NCBI GenBank assembly: GCA_013003715.1
Contig: JABDIN010000068.1
Location: 1-50,651, forward strand
Length of the DNA stretch: 50,651 bases
DNA from: Desulfobacteraceae bacterium
Lineage (GTDB): Bacteria; Desulfobacterota; Desulfobacteria; Desulfobacterales; Desulfosarcinaceae
Direction of reading: 5' to 3'
The notes beneath the pieces are model-generated. The model did not search any database, was not told where the DNA came from, and saw only the letters and a program-made list of their open reading frames with translations. Position numbers and translations under genes: made by a program. Shown in pieces: positions 28,198-37,894 of this stretch; position 1 is the stretch's first letter, and every line of letters starts with the position of its first letter.

Positions 28198-28501
28198 GGC
28201 GGGGCCTCCTTTGCTTGGGTTGTCGGTTATGGCGCGGCTTCTTCATGAACGACATGCAAAGTGGATCAGCTCCCATTGGGGTTGATTGTAAAAACAGAAG
28301 GCGTCGGGCTGCAGATAGTGTTCGTGAAACGGATTCCGCTTATCGGTAGAAGCACAATATCGAACCGGATCAATGCGGTCGAGAGATGATTCGACGGGTA
28401 CCCACGAAGATGCAAAGACGGATTGGGAGCTTGTTGTTCTGTAGATACCTAGTGTGTTAGCAAAAGGATCGATACCAGTCAAGGCCTTTGAAAACAGCCC
28501 T

Positions 28502-28749
28502 CAGGGTGATCGCATGCAGATTTGGCGGGGCATCAGATACTTTAAATATGGTTCATGCGTTGATACAAGGTTCGGTTAAAATTTCAAATGGCGGAATGCT
28601 GTCGTTTTATCTTCACTTTATCTTTATAGTGGTCCTGTAAAATGGATAGCCTACCTTCATTTGGAATTTGAGTTTTGTCATTTGACATTATACCATCTGT
28701 TTTCACCGGACACGATTCCAACCGTACCATTTTCACATGCGTTACCCTG
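28502..28749 (+). repeat. palindromic MITE-like element, family 1, copy B
   Basis: A 248-bp non-coding element with inverted ends: CAGGGTGATCGCATG at the left, and CAGGGTAACGCATG when the right end is read on the minus strand. It contains the shared internal arm TTTTGTCATTTGACATT at 28673-28689; the opposite arm is partly deleted. Its right end is 11 bp from the stop of the DUF606 permease gene. Of the gene-free stretch 28198-28759, the part 28198-28501 shows nothing I can support. A 79-codon minus-strand frame there starts at TTG, has no ribosome site and matches nothing I recognise. Confidence 0.78.
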
Positions 28750-28759
28750 GAGCCGCCTT

Positions 28760-29662
28760 TCAAGAGGATCCTGGGGAACATCGCTTTCGTTTCGGCGTTG
28801 CAGCCCGGTCTGCCAGCATATTCATCGCAAGGCCGGACAATACGATGACCGCTCCCAGCAGGCGCCGGGGCGATAATGTCCGGTAAAACAGATAATCGAT
28901 GACCAGTCCCGCGACCACCTGGCCCAGGAAAAACAGAAGCGTCCCATAAATCACCGGGATCCTCGGAAGGATATAATTGATCCCGACCACGGCGGTGACA
29001 CCACAGATGCCGCCGCCGAAGATGTACAGGGGGTGCAGCGAGGCGAGCAGTGTGAATGAGCCGGTTACGTCCACACCGCCGGCAAGGGCGAATAGCGCCA
29101 CGGTGCCCAACCCGGTGATGTAGTTGATCCGGGTGCCGCGAAACACACCGATCCGCAGCGCAAGCTGAGCGTTGACCACCATGGTCACCACCACAAGCAT
29201 ACCCGTCAAAACGGCGATGGCGATATAGAATGCATTTACCCGCCATTGTTCGATCATAAAAAGAATGCCCATCAGAATGATACCGAACCCGACCAGTCGC
29301 CGGTGATGAAAAGGATGCCGCGTCATCCCCAAAAATCCCATGCTGTCGGCAATTACGGATCCCAGGCACTGCCCCATGATACCCAGGGAAAGGGTCAAGG
29401 AGGCACCCAGAACTGCAAAACAGACGTTGTTTGATACAACAATAAAAAATCCGCAAACGCCGCCGACATAAAGGTAAAGCGGCGGTTTCTCATTAATGTG
29501 TTTCTTCTCCAGGACCGGGATGAGCAGAGATGCCGCGGCGAGCCCCACCAGGTGGATCACGATATTCGCAAAAACCTGGCCGGTCTTGACAGCCAGGACG
29601 CTGTTGAACATAATCATCATCGTGATGACGGCACCGATGGCTGTGGCGAGTACAATCTTCAA
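28760..29662 (-). CDS. DUF606 (YdcZ-type) drug/metabolite-superfamily permease, fused double unit
   Basis: 300 residues with about ten hydrophobic helices in two homologous halves (first half begins VLATAIGAVITMMIMFNSVL, second about residue 148). Single-unit relatives such as YdcZ are about 150 residues, so this is the tandem form. GTG/TTG-type start: TTG 29662 preceded by AGGGGTG at 9 bases. Substrate is unknown for the family. It is divergent from a Crp/Fnr regulator of the YeiL type with a palindromic site between them, a pairing I believe recurs in other bacteria, which suggests regulated export. The C-terminus is basic and hydrophilic. Confidence 0.85.
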   Translation of the reverse strand: MKIVLATAIGAVITMMIMFNSVLAVKTGQVFANIVIHLVGLAAASLLIPVLEKKHINEKPPLYLYVGGVCGFFIVVSNNVCFAVLGASLTLSLGIMGQCLGSVIADSMGFLGMTRHPFHHRRLVGFGIILMGILFMIEQWRVNAFYIAIAVLTGMLVVVTMVVNAQLALRIGVFRGTRINYITGLGTVALFALAGGVDVTGSFTLLASLHPLYIFGGGICGVTAVVGINYILPRIPVIYGTLLFFLGQVVAGLVIDYLFYRTLSPRRLLGAVIVLSGLAMNMLADRAATPKRKRCSPGSS

Positions 29663-29742
29663 ATTCGGATCACCCCTATCTCTTAATTGGTAAGCTGGAA
29701 TCGGACGTGCTGATGACTTACCCGATTAAGCGGGCGGACGAA

Positions 29743-29758
29743 TAGGACATACGTCCTA
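29743..29758. promoter_or_regulatory. palindrome TAGGAC-N4-GTCCTA, candidate operator
   Basis: Perfect 6-bp arms (29743-29748 and 29753-29758) around ATAC, with near-symmetric flanks GAA and ATC. It sits midway between the divergent DUF606 permease and Crp/Fnr-type regulator genes. Half-site size and spacing suit a Crp/Fnr-family dimer, though the sequence is not the classical CRP or FNR box. Confidence 0.5.
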
Positions 29759-29803
29759 ATCCCGAACGAATAGCGGCATCCGGAAATATATATAGGGACA
29801 AAA

Positions 29804-30505
29804 ATGGAACGATATATAGATAAGGCGCAACAACGTATCTACCTCGACAAGTTCGGATTCAGCGAATTTCTTGACCAGGCGTTTGTCGGAAAATTGAAAA
29901 CCTATAAATTCAGTCCCGGCGAATTCATGATTCGGCATGGTGAGCCCGCCGATCATCTGTGGTTTTTTGTGGAGGGGCGGTCAAAAGTCTTCATGACACT
30001 CGAGAACGGGAAATCTCTCCTGATCCGATTTTACGCACCGCCAGAAATCGTGGGGGATGTGGAGGTATTCAGCCGGACACCTTACATCTGCAACATGCAG
30101 GCACTGACAACCGTGGCCTGTATCGGCACACCCAGCCATGTGTTTCGGGAACACGCGGAATCGAATCCCAGGCTCCTCGTATTCATGTGCCGCAATCTCA
30201 GCAACAAACTCGCCAATTTCAACCTTCTCAGCGCCGTCAATCAAAAGTATACGCTTGAAAACCGGGTGGCCGCATATCTGGCGGCAGTCTCAACACCACA
30301 TGAATCCAGGCACCGGATATCCGAGGAGATCAATACAAGCAATCTTACCGAACTGGCTGATCTTTTGGGGTCAAGCTACCGGCACCTGACGCGGACGCTT
30401 AAAAAATTGAAAAACGACGGCATCATCGCAAAATCGGGTGATGACTTTGTCATTCTAGATCGAAAAAGGTTGTTGTCCATGGCACGGGACATCTATTCAT
30501 TTTAA
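29804..30505 (+). CDS. Crp/Fnr-family transcriptional regulator, YeiL-like
   Basis: 233 residues. Cyclic-nucleotide-type beta barrel about 25-140 (YKFSPGEFMIRHGEPADHLWFFVEGRSKVF, landmark GEPADHLWFFVEG), dimer helix about 140-165, and winged helix-turn-helix about 178-230 with NLTELADLLGSSYRHLTRTL. The recognition helix SYRHLTRTLKKL resembles E. coli YeiL (SYRHLLYVLAQF). No cysteine cluster for an Fnr-type iron-sulfur centre is visible at the N-terminus, so oxygen sensing by a 4Fe-4S cluster is unlikely. ATG 29804 is preceded by AGGGAC. It is divergent from the DUF606 permease, its probable target. Confidence 0.9.
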   Translation: MERYIDKAQQRIYLDKFGFSEFLDQAFVGKLKTYKFSPGEFMIRHGEPADHLWFFVEGRSKVFMTLENGKSLLIRFYAPPEIVGDVEVFSRTPYICNMQALTTVACIGTPSHVFREHAESNPRLLVFMCRNLSNKLANFNLLSAVNQKYTLENRVAAYLAAVSTPHESRHRISEEINTSNLTELADLLGSSYRHLTRTLKKLKNDGIIAKSGDDFVILDRKRLLSMARDIYSF

Positions 30506-30563
30506 CCCGGAGACGGCCGGAACAGGTGCCGATGGTTTATATACGGGCGTGTTCCGTTTCCGC

Positions 30564-33173
30564 CTATCGCAACAACCGCAAATATCCCTCCAACCGCGCC
30601 TCAATTTGACGGATGGCGGCCATGTCCTCCCGGCCCCGGATTTTCCGCCGGACAAAGAATTCAATGGCGTGGGTATAGTTTATTCTAGAGAGAGCTTCCT
30701 TCCGGCGAATGCCATTGGCCTTGTACAGACGCTGCCCCAGGGACTGAATCTTTTTCAACCTTACGTCGCGGTCGTGTGTATTCCGGTCGAATTGTTTGAA
30801 ATAGCACAGGACGATCCAATAGGATTCAAAAAAAGTGGTGAGAAAAGCCGCCACGAGATGCAGCTTTCTGAAACCCGGTGACGTGAGGGTATAGGTATCC
30901 GGAAGCGTGGGATGGGGAATGAGGACCTGGTCATCTATGTAAGCCTTGATGCTCTTCCGGATATAATATTCCGCAGAACGATCGGTATCGGGCACAAATT
31001 CATTGGTGAAGGTGTCCTGCAGGTACCCATAAGCCTCGGTCAGATCGGCAGCCGAAAACTGAAACGCGTCTTTCTCCAAAATAACAAGGGCCGTGAATGC
31101 GGCGGGAATGAACAGGACAACGCAATTGTTTTTATAGTATTCAAGCACATACCGCTTATGATCCTTTATTTTTATTACATCCTGAAGCGCCCAGTCCTGT
31201 CCATGGGAAGTGATCCGGTCAATGAGATGTTGGCGGGCATAGTACGACAATATATGGCGTATGGCCGCTCCGGGATCGTTTAAAAGCGTACGCGACAAAT
31301 GCGCGTTCTGATATGTCAGACAGGCCAGGTAGGCCCGGATTTCAAACATGAGATACTCGATGGTCACATGTGTCTTTGGACTGTTCAACAATGCGGCGGC
31401 CACAAGGGATTGCGGGGTCACCACACTTTGCCGGTCAATGCCGTTCACCGCCCGATACCCGATGGAACGGCAAACGGCGCTTTGCGCCTTGGTGGTCATC
31501 TCCTCCAGCCGCTGCTTTCCGCTATCCAGGATTTCCGACAATGCAAAGGGCCTGTCAAATCTGACGTATATTTTCCCATAGCGTTTTTTAAGCAACCGGC
31601 CGGCCTTGAGAATCCCCAGTACACTTTCCGTTTTTTTCTCGCTGCCACTGGCTTCATCAACGTATGATGCCTCTTCCGGCACACGGTCATACCCCACAAA
31701 TATCGGCACGAATATCAGATCTTCACAAGCTTTGTTCCGACAGGCATTGAGCAGAATGTTCAGCATGCCCAGTTTCGGTGGCAGTAATTTCCCGCTGCGG
31801 CTCCGGGTGCCCTCGATATATACCTTGATATTGAATCCTTCCTTGAGCAGCATATGAATGTAGGCACCGAAGACCTTGGCATAAAAAACAGCGCCGGCGA
31901 ATGAGCGACGCACAAAGAATGCGCCGACCCGCCTGAAAAAAGGACCCATGGGCCAAAAGGACAGGTTTATACCGGCGAATATGTGCGGCCATGGTATGTT
32001 CTGATTGTATAAAAGATAGGGAACAACGAGATAATCCATATGGCTGCGGTGGCAGGGCATCAGGATAAGCGGCCCCCTGGCGGCCATGCGTTTCACGTCC
32101 GCCAGACCCGCCTGATCGACGCTGATGCCGTCGAACATGTGTCTCAGCAGCCACTGCACCAGTCTCACGCCAAAGGCCACCACGGTCGGATTGTAGTTGG
32201 CGGCAATCTCGTCCACATATGCCATGGCCTCCTTACGGGCATCGAATACGGATATCTGCTTACGCTCTGCATGTTTGGCGATATACGAGGCGACATCACC
32301 GTTGGTCAGAATGGCCTGCTTGAGCTCAGCGGACCGTTTCAATACCGGACCGGTGATACTGCGATAATGCCTGTCGATCTGTTCCATGAGGCTCTTGCGC
32401 AGAATTGTCGGCATCTCATCACTACCGACGCCGGCGCCGGCCATGATCCGGACCGCTGACCTGAGACTCACGGGTTCGCCCCATTCCACAACAATTTTCT
32501 CGGGCTGCATGAGCAACATGAGCAATTTTTTCAGTCCGGATGGGCCGTTGCGAAGACCGGATATGTTCTCCTGCTTCGGTCGGTGTGGTTTCACCGGCCG
32601 CCGTCCGAATAAGAATAGCTGAGGAACGAGATAGACGGCCTCCCCTTTTTTTTCCTGCAATTGCATCAGCAGCTGCAGCGGATCTGCCTGCTCGCCCGTA
32701 TATTGACGGTAAAAATCGTGTTTCTCGAAAAGGGCCAGATAGCCTGCTCGTCTTTTCAACAGCTCATGTTCAACGCTGCCGGTGATAGTATCGGGCTGCA
32801 CCGGATCACCGAACGAAGGGTAGCGAAGGCGGGCAAAAAACAGTGAAAAAAGCGAGAAAATCAGCCGCCGGATGAACGGCACATGGTTCAACCCGATGTC
32901 GGCGGACCGGAATGGAGGGGGTGGGGTGCGGACAAAAGAATAGAGAAATTCCGTCAAACTATAGGATTTCGACACATAAACCACAATGGCGCCGGCCGGC
33001 ATACGATGGGAGAATTGAGCCCAATCCGGTGGTGATGATATTTTTGAAAAACATCCGCTGACAAACGGGGTCGTCAATCCCAGCCGTTCGATCCGGATAC
33101 AATTGATCTTGCCGGCGGTGGCCCGGTATCGTTTTCGGCCGATATGTTTTAATTTTTGCCACACAGTTTCCAA
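30564..33173 (-). CDS. plsB: glycerol-3-phosphate 1-O-acyltransferase
   Basis: 869 residues, slightly longer than the E. coli enzyme (about 807). It acylates sn-glycerol 3-phosphate at position 1, the first step of phospholipid synthesis, at the inner membrane. Block I is CHRSHMDYL with the catalytic HX4D pair His375 and Asp380. Later blocks are GPFFRRVGAFFVRR, IEGTRSRSGKLLPPKLGML and FVPIFVGYDRVPEE, all typical of PlsB. The reading frame begins at a TTG (33173); a GTG nine bases in is also possible, and no strong ribosome site decides between them. It is convergent with the Crp/Fnr gene (58-bp gap). Confidence 0.95.
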   Translation of the reverse strand: METVWQKLKHIGRKRYRATAGKINCIRIERLGLTTPFVSGCFSKISSPPDWAQFSHRMPAGAIVVYVSKSYSLTEFLYSFVRTPPPPFRSADIGLNHVPFIRRLIFSLFSLFFARLRYPSFGDPVQPDTITGSVEHELLKRRAGYLALFEKHDFYRQYTGEQADPLQLLMQLQEKKGEAVYLVPQLFLFGRRPVKPHRPKQENISGLRNGPSGLKKLLMLLMQPEKIVVEWGEPVSLRSAVRIMAGAGVGSDEMPTILRKSLMEQIDRHYRSITGPVLKRSAELKQAILTNGDVASYIAKHAERKQISVFDARKEAMAYVDEIAANYNPTVVAFGVRLVQWLLRHMFDGISVDQAGLADVKRMAARGPLILMPCHRSHMDYLVVPYLLYNQNIPWPHIFAGINLSFWPMGPFFRRVGAFFVRRSFAGAVFYAKVFGAYIHMLLKEGFNIKVYIEGTRSRSGKLLPPKLGMLNILLNACRNKACEDLIFVPIFVGYDRVPEEASYVDEASGSEKKTESVLGILKAGRLLKKRYGKIYVRFDRPFALSEILDSGKQRLEEMTTKAQSAVCRSIGYRAVNGIDRQSVVTPQSLVAAALLNSPKTHVTIEYLMFEIRAYLACLTYQNAHLSRTLLNDPGAAIRHILSYYARQHLIDRITSHGQDWALQDVIKIKDHKRYVLEYYKNNCVVLFIPAAFTALVILEKDAFQFSAADLTEAYGYLQDTFTNEFVPDTDRSAEYYIRKSIKAYIDDQVLIPHPTLPDTYTLTSPGFRKLHLVAAFLTTFFESYWIVLCYFKQFDRNTHDRDVRLKKIQSLGQRLYKANGIRRKEALSRINYTHAIEFFVRRKIRGREDMAAIRQIEARLEGYLRLLR

Positions 33174-33678
33174 CCCGCAATAGTATTTTTAATCCGACAA
33201 CTATATAGGTAAAGTGACGTATCGCTCATTCGCGTAATGAGTTTCCGGCAGAACGTACCGGGACAAGTCTTCTTGCAGCCACCGCCTCCCATAAACCAGA
33301 CATACGCGTTTTGCGTATTAATCCGCCGGAGCAATAACACATTGTTTTCAGTTTATATTCGAACTCCGGGGGGTTTTTCAATGTTTTTCGGGTGGGATTT
33401 ACACAACGGCGGGGGAATGGATAATTATATTTTTATCTTTTGGGGCGCGGTGATGCGATTGATGCCTTACTTGGCCATCTTTTCGTCCAGAATATTCATG
33501 AAAAACCCTTTCACCGTGGTTGCTCGAGTTCGATTTTCTGTGTTCACCGGATTTATCGGCGGGCCGCGATAGAACTTTATGGTGATTTTCTATACCCGGG
33601 AAATCGCGGGAATTACACCCGCTATCATCCGCCTTTTGGGGTAAAGAATGGGCTTCTATTGCCGATATTAAACCGTAT
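33174..33678. other. 505-bp intergenic region, no supported gene
   Basis: Between divergent plsB and the PilZ gene. Several open frames of 60-130 codons overlap here on both strands, but none has a ribosome site with a good start or a recognisable domain. A minus-strand frame ending near 33465 (…NILDEKMAK) is coding-like in composition but is closed by an upstream TAG and lacks an ATG. It may be a gene remnant. Confidence 0.4.
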
Positions 33679-34764
33679 ATGGATACAAAACGTATAAATA
33701 TTTCGTCGCCGTTGGAAGTGTTATCCCACTTCAAGGATCTACTGGTCCTCAAGGCACAAATGACCTTGATCGGACCGGGTAATGCCGGGATTGACGGATG
33801 CAAGCTCTTGTATCACGATTCAAAGATCGGTGCGCTTTTCTTACGGGTGCCCGGTGTGATCCCGGATGGGGCGGAATCGCTGGTTGTTGAATATGCGACG
33901 ATCAACTCACCCTATCAATATGAAAGCCGGATCATTGCGGCAAAAGAACTGGATACCGGGGATTCGCTTGTCAGCATTCGAATGCCCGATATCATTACCC
34001 AATACAATCGGCGAAACCATTTTCGAATCCAGCCGTCTTCGGACCAGCCCATCCACCTCGATCTGGCCGGCACCGGCCACAAAACCAAAGCAATAGAGGT
34101 GGAGGATATCTCCGGCGGGGGTTTGTCCTTTGTCATTCCACCGTCATTTCAAGATGTGCGGATCGGAGATCCCTTCTTTATCAGTCTGTCCATTCCCGGT
34201 TGCGACAGAATCAACGGGCGTATCATATTTAGAAATCTGCAGGCCTTGTACAAATTACTGCGGGTGGGCGCGCAATTTGCCGACATTACGGAGGTTGACC
34301 GCCACCGGATACTTAAATTTATCATCAACCGTAAACTGGAACTCGAAAAAAACCCGCAACCGGAACGAATATCACCCAAACCACTGCTTTGGATTCTGGA
34401 TCATGAATCCAATCGCAAGCATTACACATTTCTCAAAAAAACCTGCAGGATCGGCGGCATATCACTTTATCGCGATATGGCGATGATCGCTGCCCAGAAA
34501 CCGGAATTATTGGTACTGAACATGGATAATGCGGTATCCATAGAAAAAATACGGGATCTGCAACAATGTTCACCACTGAGATATCAACCGCTGGTTCTGG
34601 TGGGCAGTAAAAGACCGAAGGCGGCTTCCAATGAAGCAAACATCATTTTCATGCCATTCCCCTTACGGGAGCGGTTGTTCCGCGACATCGCACAAAAAAT
34701 GGTCATGGAGTTGAGGCGGTACCTCGCGTGGGAAAAGAAACAGGCGGGTCAACACCGCGGTTGA
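33679..34764 (+). CDS. PilZ-domain protein with C-terminal pseudo-receiver
   Basis: 361 residues. About 15-105 is a YcgR-N-like beta domain. About 108-225 is a PilZ domain with both c-di-GMP motifs: NRRNHFRI (RxxxR) and VEDISGGGLSF (D-x-S-x-x-G). About 238-350 looks like a response-regulator receiver fold that has lost key residues: the position equivalent to the phospho-acceptor Asp is Asn in LLVLNMDN, and the K-P-F element is FMPFPL. It is therefore likely a c-di-GMP-binding effector with a non-phosphorylatable partner domain. Weak ribosome site before ATG 33679. It is convergent with a CHASE2 Ser/Thr kinase, 26 bp between stops. Confidence 0.85.
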   Translation: MDTKRINISSPLEVLSHFKDLLVLKAQMTLIGPGNAGIDGCKLLYHDSKIGALFLRVPGVIPDGAESLVVEYATINSPYQYESRIIAAKELDTGDSLVSIRMPDIITQYNRRNHFRIQPSSDQPIHLDLAGTGHKTKAIEVEDISGGGLSFVIPPSFQDVRIGDPFFISLSIPGCDRINGRIIFRNLQALYKLLRVGAQFADITEVDRHRILKFIINRKLELEKNPQPERISPKPLLWILDHESNRKHYTFLKKTCRIGGISLYRDMAMIAAQKPELLVLNMDNAVSIEKIRDLQQCSPLRYQPLVLVGSKRPKAASNEANIIFMPFPLRERLFRDIAQKMVMELRRYLAWEKKQAGQHRG

Positions 34765-34790
34765 AGCCATCCGGCCCCACCGGTAATCCG

Positions 34791-37361
34791 CTATCCGTCC
34801 TGATCACCGTCGAACTGCGCCAGGCATGCATTGATATCATTTTTCAACTTATCCGGCGACTGATACCTTTTGGTCAGCCCTTTTTTCATCAGCTTCTCGA
34901 CAATTTCCACACAACAGGGAGCAAGGCCGGGCAGAACCGCCGACAGCGGTGTGTAGTTTTCTTTGGCGATGGCATACATAAGGGAGGTGATACTGTCACC
35001 TTTGAAGGGCTTCTCCCCGGTGAGCATCTCGTAAAAGACAATGCCCAGGGAAAACAGGTCGGAACGCCCATCGACTTTTTTGCCGTCCACCTGTTCGGGG
35101 GACATATAATTCGGCGTGCCCAGGACGATTCCCGTCCGGGTCTTGGAGTTGTCCATTACCCGGGCGATTCCGAAATCAGTGACCTTCACCTGACCGCTTT
35201 TCAACAGCATGATATTCCCCGGTTTAATATCCCGGTGAACGACACCGCAGCCATGCGCATAATTCAAGGCATCGGCAACCTGGGCGATCATCGTCAGGAC
35301 CTGCCTTTTGGGCAGTAATTTGTCTTTCTGACAATATACGGTCAGGTCATCACCGTCGAGGAGTTCCATGGCGATATAGGCGATATCCCGCTCTTCCCCG
35401 ATATCATAAACGGTCACGATATTGGGGTGGGACAGCTTCCCCGCGGTCTCGGCTTCATGAAAAAACCGGTACTTTACCTCCTCGATTTCATCCGCGGCAA
35501 CCGCGCTGTAATCCAGGGTTTTGATGGCCACCTCGCGTTTAATTTTCGGGTCTTTGCCGAGGTAGACCGTGCCCATGGCCCCCTGGCCCAATTCCTGTAT
35601 GATGGTGTAGCGCCCGAATGTCGGGGCAGCCGTAATGCTGTCGAAAGACAAGGTTCGGGAGGCCTGGTCCGAATTGGGTCCCAATAGCAGGGTCCCGGCG
35701 TTTCTGAGTTTCTTGAGCCGGACGTCCAAATCCTTGAATTTCCCCACCGAGGTGATCCGTTCATAAACGCTGACCGCCTGGTTGAACATGCGCTTGCGTT
35801 CGAACTCCAGCCCCAGATCATAGAAAATCTGACGGGTATTCCCATCCTCGACGGGAGATGCTTTCAAGGCATCAAATGCCATGTCCAGTTGCCCCTGGGA
35901 CAGGTAGATCCTTCCCAGTGTCTGGTTCAGTCCGGCGATCCGGCGATCATATTTGGAGAAATGGTTTTTGACACTGGTATACGCAAAACCCGCCAGCGAC
36001 ATGAGAAGCGCGGGAACAAAGCATAACCAGACCCCCTCCAGCTTGAACGCAAAGGCCACCGTTGCCACCCAGGTCATCAGAAAAAACACGAGAATAAATC
36101 CACCCAAACGCACATTCACCCGGGGAATAATAAACATTAGAAACAATGCGAAATAGATGAGGACGGCCACTTCCACCCAACCGGCCCAGGCCGGCCGGTG
36201 TATGGTACCGCCGGTCAACAGTGCATCCACGGCCGCAGCATGGGCGATTGCGGATGGAATCCCGAGACTGCCGCCCAGATCCCGGGCGTGAAAGCCGGCG
36301 TTGCTTGTCATGCCGATGATGACCACTTTACCGGCAAACAGGTCCCCGGGAATGCTTGCATCCAGCACATCGGCCAGCGACACCACCGGTATACGATCTC
36401 CGGCGGCATGTGCATCAAGCAAAACACTGAAACCGGAATCCGTGGATATGGAGGATCTCCGTAAATTGATGGATGCCATTCCGCTTTTTGTCCGTCGAAT
36501 GGAAATATTGTTCAATTGGGTGTCGAAATATTTTGCCGCCAATTGCAGGGATAGGGAGGGGAAAAAACGGCCGTCATATTCAATCAACAGGGGCAGGTCG
36601 ATCATTCGCCGGTCGGAGGTCATGCTGACGTTCAGATGCCCAAGGGCGCCTGCCTTGCCGGCAAGGTCCCGGAACGTTTCACGGATGGCGCCGATATGTT
36701 CCGATGCATGCCAATAGTCATCGATACGCCGGACCCTTCCCAGCCGGATATCGCTGCCGGGTAATATTTCTTCAGGCACCTTCTGTGAATTGAGAACCAA
36801 TAGCGGGGAAACCTGGGGCGCGGAGCCATCCGGTTCCCGTGCCAGAAACTCAAACGGCAATACAATGTTACGGGCCGACTTAACGGCGGCGATTAACCGC
36901 GAATCCTGATCAAGGCGGCCCGCGGCATCCTTGAAGGACTGCTGCCATTTCCGGGCGGTGGCGGCGCTTTTGAACTTGGATTTATCGTCGAGTTGCTTTT
37001 GCAGTGCTTTGATTTCAACCACTGCATTATCAGACCACTGGTGTTGGTGAATATCACTTATCCCTATGGCGTCGGCACCGGCCTTCGAAATCAGGGAAAT
37101 GGCATCGGCCAGGCGTGAACGCGGGATCGGCCATATGCCATAGCGATCGATGCTTTTATCATCGATTCGCACAACCACGACGGCGGAATCGTTCGCCGGT
37201 TTGCGATTGCCGAGCATCAATTTATAATTCTCAACGCTTGTGAAGCCCAGCGGGGATACCCCGCTCAGCATCCCCAGCAGAATAACCACTGCCATAAAGG
37301 TGATGACGCTTGTATTGGCGGAGAAAATTTTTTTCAGCTTCATCTTTCTCAAATCGCTCAT
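34791..37361 (-). CDS. CHASE2-sensor serine/threonine protein kinase
   Basis: 856 residues. TM1 about 17-37, extracytoplasmic CHASE2 domain about 40-385 (VVVVRIDDKSIDRYGIWPIPRSRL is its typical start; landmark RIDDKSIDRYG), a cluster of three membrane helices about 390-470, and a short TPR-like helical linker about 485-560 (GRIYLSQGQLDMAFDALKAS, then QIFYDLGLEFERKRMFNQAV). The Hanks-type kinase domain is at about 585-840: GQGAMGTV glycine loop, EVAIKTL lysine, VVHRDIKPGNIM catalytic loop, TDFGIARV and YMSPEQ, so it should be active. It probably couples an outside signal to Ser/Thr phosphorylation; substrates are unknown. Met1 and Met7 are both possible starts. Confidence 0.93.
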   Translation of the reverse strand: MSDLRKMKLKKIFSANTSVITFMAVVILLGMLSGVSPLGFTSVENYKLMLGNRKPANDSAVVVVRIDDKSIDRYGIWPIPRSRLADAISLISKAGADAIGISDIHQHQWSDNAVVEIKALQKQLDDKSKFKSAATARKWQQSFKDAAGRLDQDSRLIAAVKSARNIVLPFEFLAREPDGSAPQVSPLLVLNSQKVPEEILPGSDIRLGRVRRIDDYWHASEHIGAIRETFRDLAGKAGALGHLNVSMTSDRRMIDLPLLIEYDGRFFPSLSLQLAAKYFDTQLNNISIRRTKSGMASINLRRSSISTDSGFSVLLDAHAAGDRIPVVSLADVLDASIPGDLFAGKVVIIGMTSNAGFHARDLGGSLGIPSAIAHAAAVDALLTGGTIHRPAWAGWVEVAVLIYFALFLMFIIPRVNVRLGGFILVFFLMTWVATVAFAFKLEGVWLCFVPALLMSLAGFAYTSVKNHFSKYDRRIAGLNQTLGRIYLSQGQLDMAFDALKASPVEDGNTRQIFYDLGLEFERKRMFNQAVSVYERITSVGKFKDLDVRLKKLRNAGTLLLGPNSDQASRTLSFDSITAAPTFGRYTIIQELGQGAMGTVYLGKDPKIKREVAIKTLDYSAVAADEIEEVKYRFFHEAETAGKLSHPNIVTVYDIGEERDIAYIAMELLDGDDLTVYCQKDKLLPKRQVLTMIAQVADALNYAHGCGVVHRDIKPGNIMLLKSGQVKVTDFGIARVMDNSKTRTGIVLGTPNYMSPEQVDGKKVDGRSDLFSLGIVFYEMLTGEKPFKGDSITSLMYAIAKENYTPLSAVLPGLAPCCVEIVEKLMKKGLTKRYQSPDKLKNDINACLAQFDGDQDG

Positions 37362-37579
37362 AAGGAACCGAATTTATGATAAAAATAAATTATATTTTGT
37401 CAAAATAGTGCCCAGGTGTCAAGCCATCAGATGAAAAAACTTATTTATTCTATACGTGATGGGGTGATCAGGACAAGTGTTTTGGACTTGATCTCTCTGA
37501 ATATAGCGTTTAGTCTCATGATGATTTCATCACATAGCTCACCGGTTGTTCGTTCAGCCGCCGCCACTAAGGAAATCCC

Positions 37580-37777
37580 ATGAATCCCAAACAGTCATTT
37601 AAATTTCTCGGATCCGCCTGTGCGATCGCCATCGGAATCCTGATTATCCTTTATGGATTTGAATTGGTCAGCATTCCCGGTCATAGAGAATATCATGAAG
37701 GACTTTATCTGTGGATCGGTCTTTTTCTGGCCGTCGCCGGAATCCTGTTCGCCATATTCTTCAAAATCGAAAAATAA
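37580..37777 (+). CDS. small two-helix membrane protein
   Basis: 65 residues from an ATG with AAGGAAAT about 6 bases upstream. Residues about 9-30 (FLGSACAIAIGILIILYGFE) and 41-62 (LYLWIGLFLAVAGILFAIFF) form two hydrophobic helices joined by a short polar loop with HREYHEG; the ends are basic. I do not recognise a family. The good ribosome site, the helix pattern and its position between two intergenic regions support a real gene, but function cannot be assigned. Confidence 0.55.
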   Translation: MNPKQSFKFLGSACAIAIGILIILYGFELVSIPGHREYHEGLYLWIGLFLAVAGILFAIFFKIEK

Positions 37778-37894
37778 GGCCCTGCGCATATCAGTGGATC
37801 CATGCCCGGTCACATCCCCCTTCGGTGCCACCGTGCACGAAAGTTAACGCCTGTTGATTATAGAATACGAAAAAAATGCCGTGGGACACCCTTT

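Noticed and set aside
28243-28482. 79-codon minus-strand frame upstream of the M6 protease
   Set aside because: TTG start, no ribosome site, no known family; might be a remnant but cannot be supported.
28584-29456. 290-codon minus-strand frame overlapping the DUF606 gene
   Set aside because: Shadow frame: the DUF606 reading has clear membrane helices and a family match, while this frame is Arg/Gly/His-rich and runs through repeat copy B.
33237-33803. several overlapping frames of 60-130 codons on both strands
   Set aside because: None has a convincing start or domain; the best one (minus strand, ending NILDEKMAK) is closed upstream by TAG.
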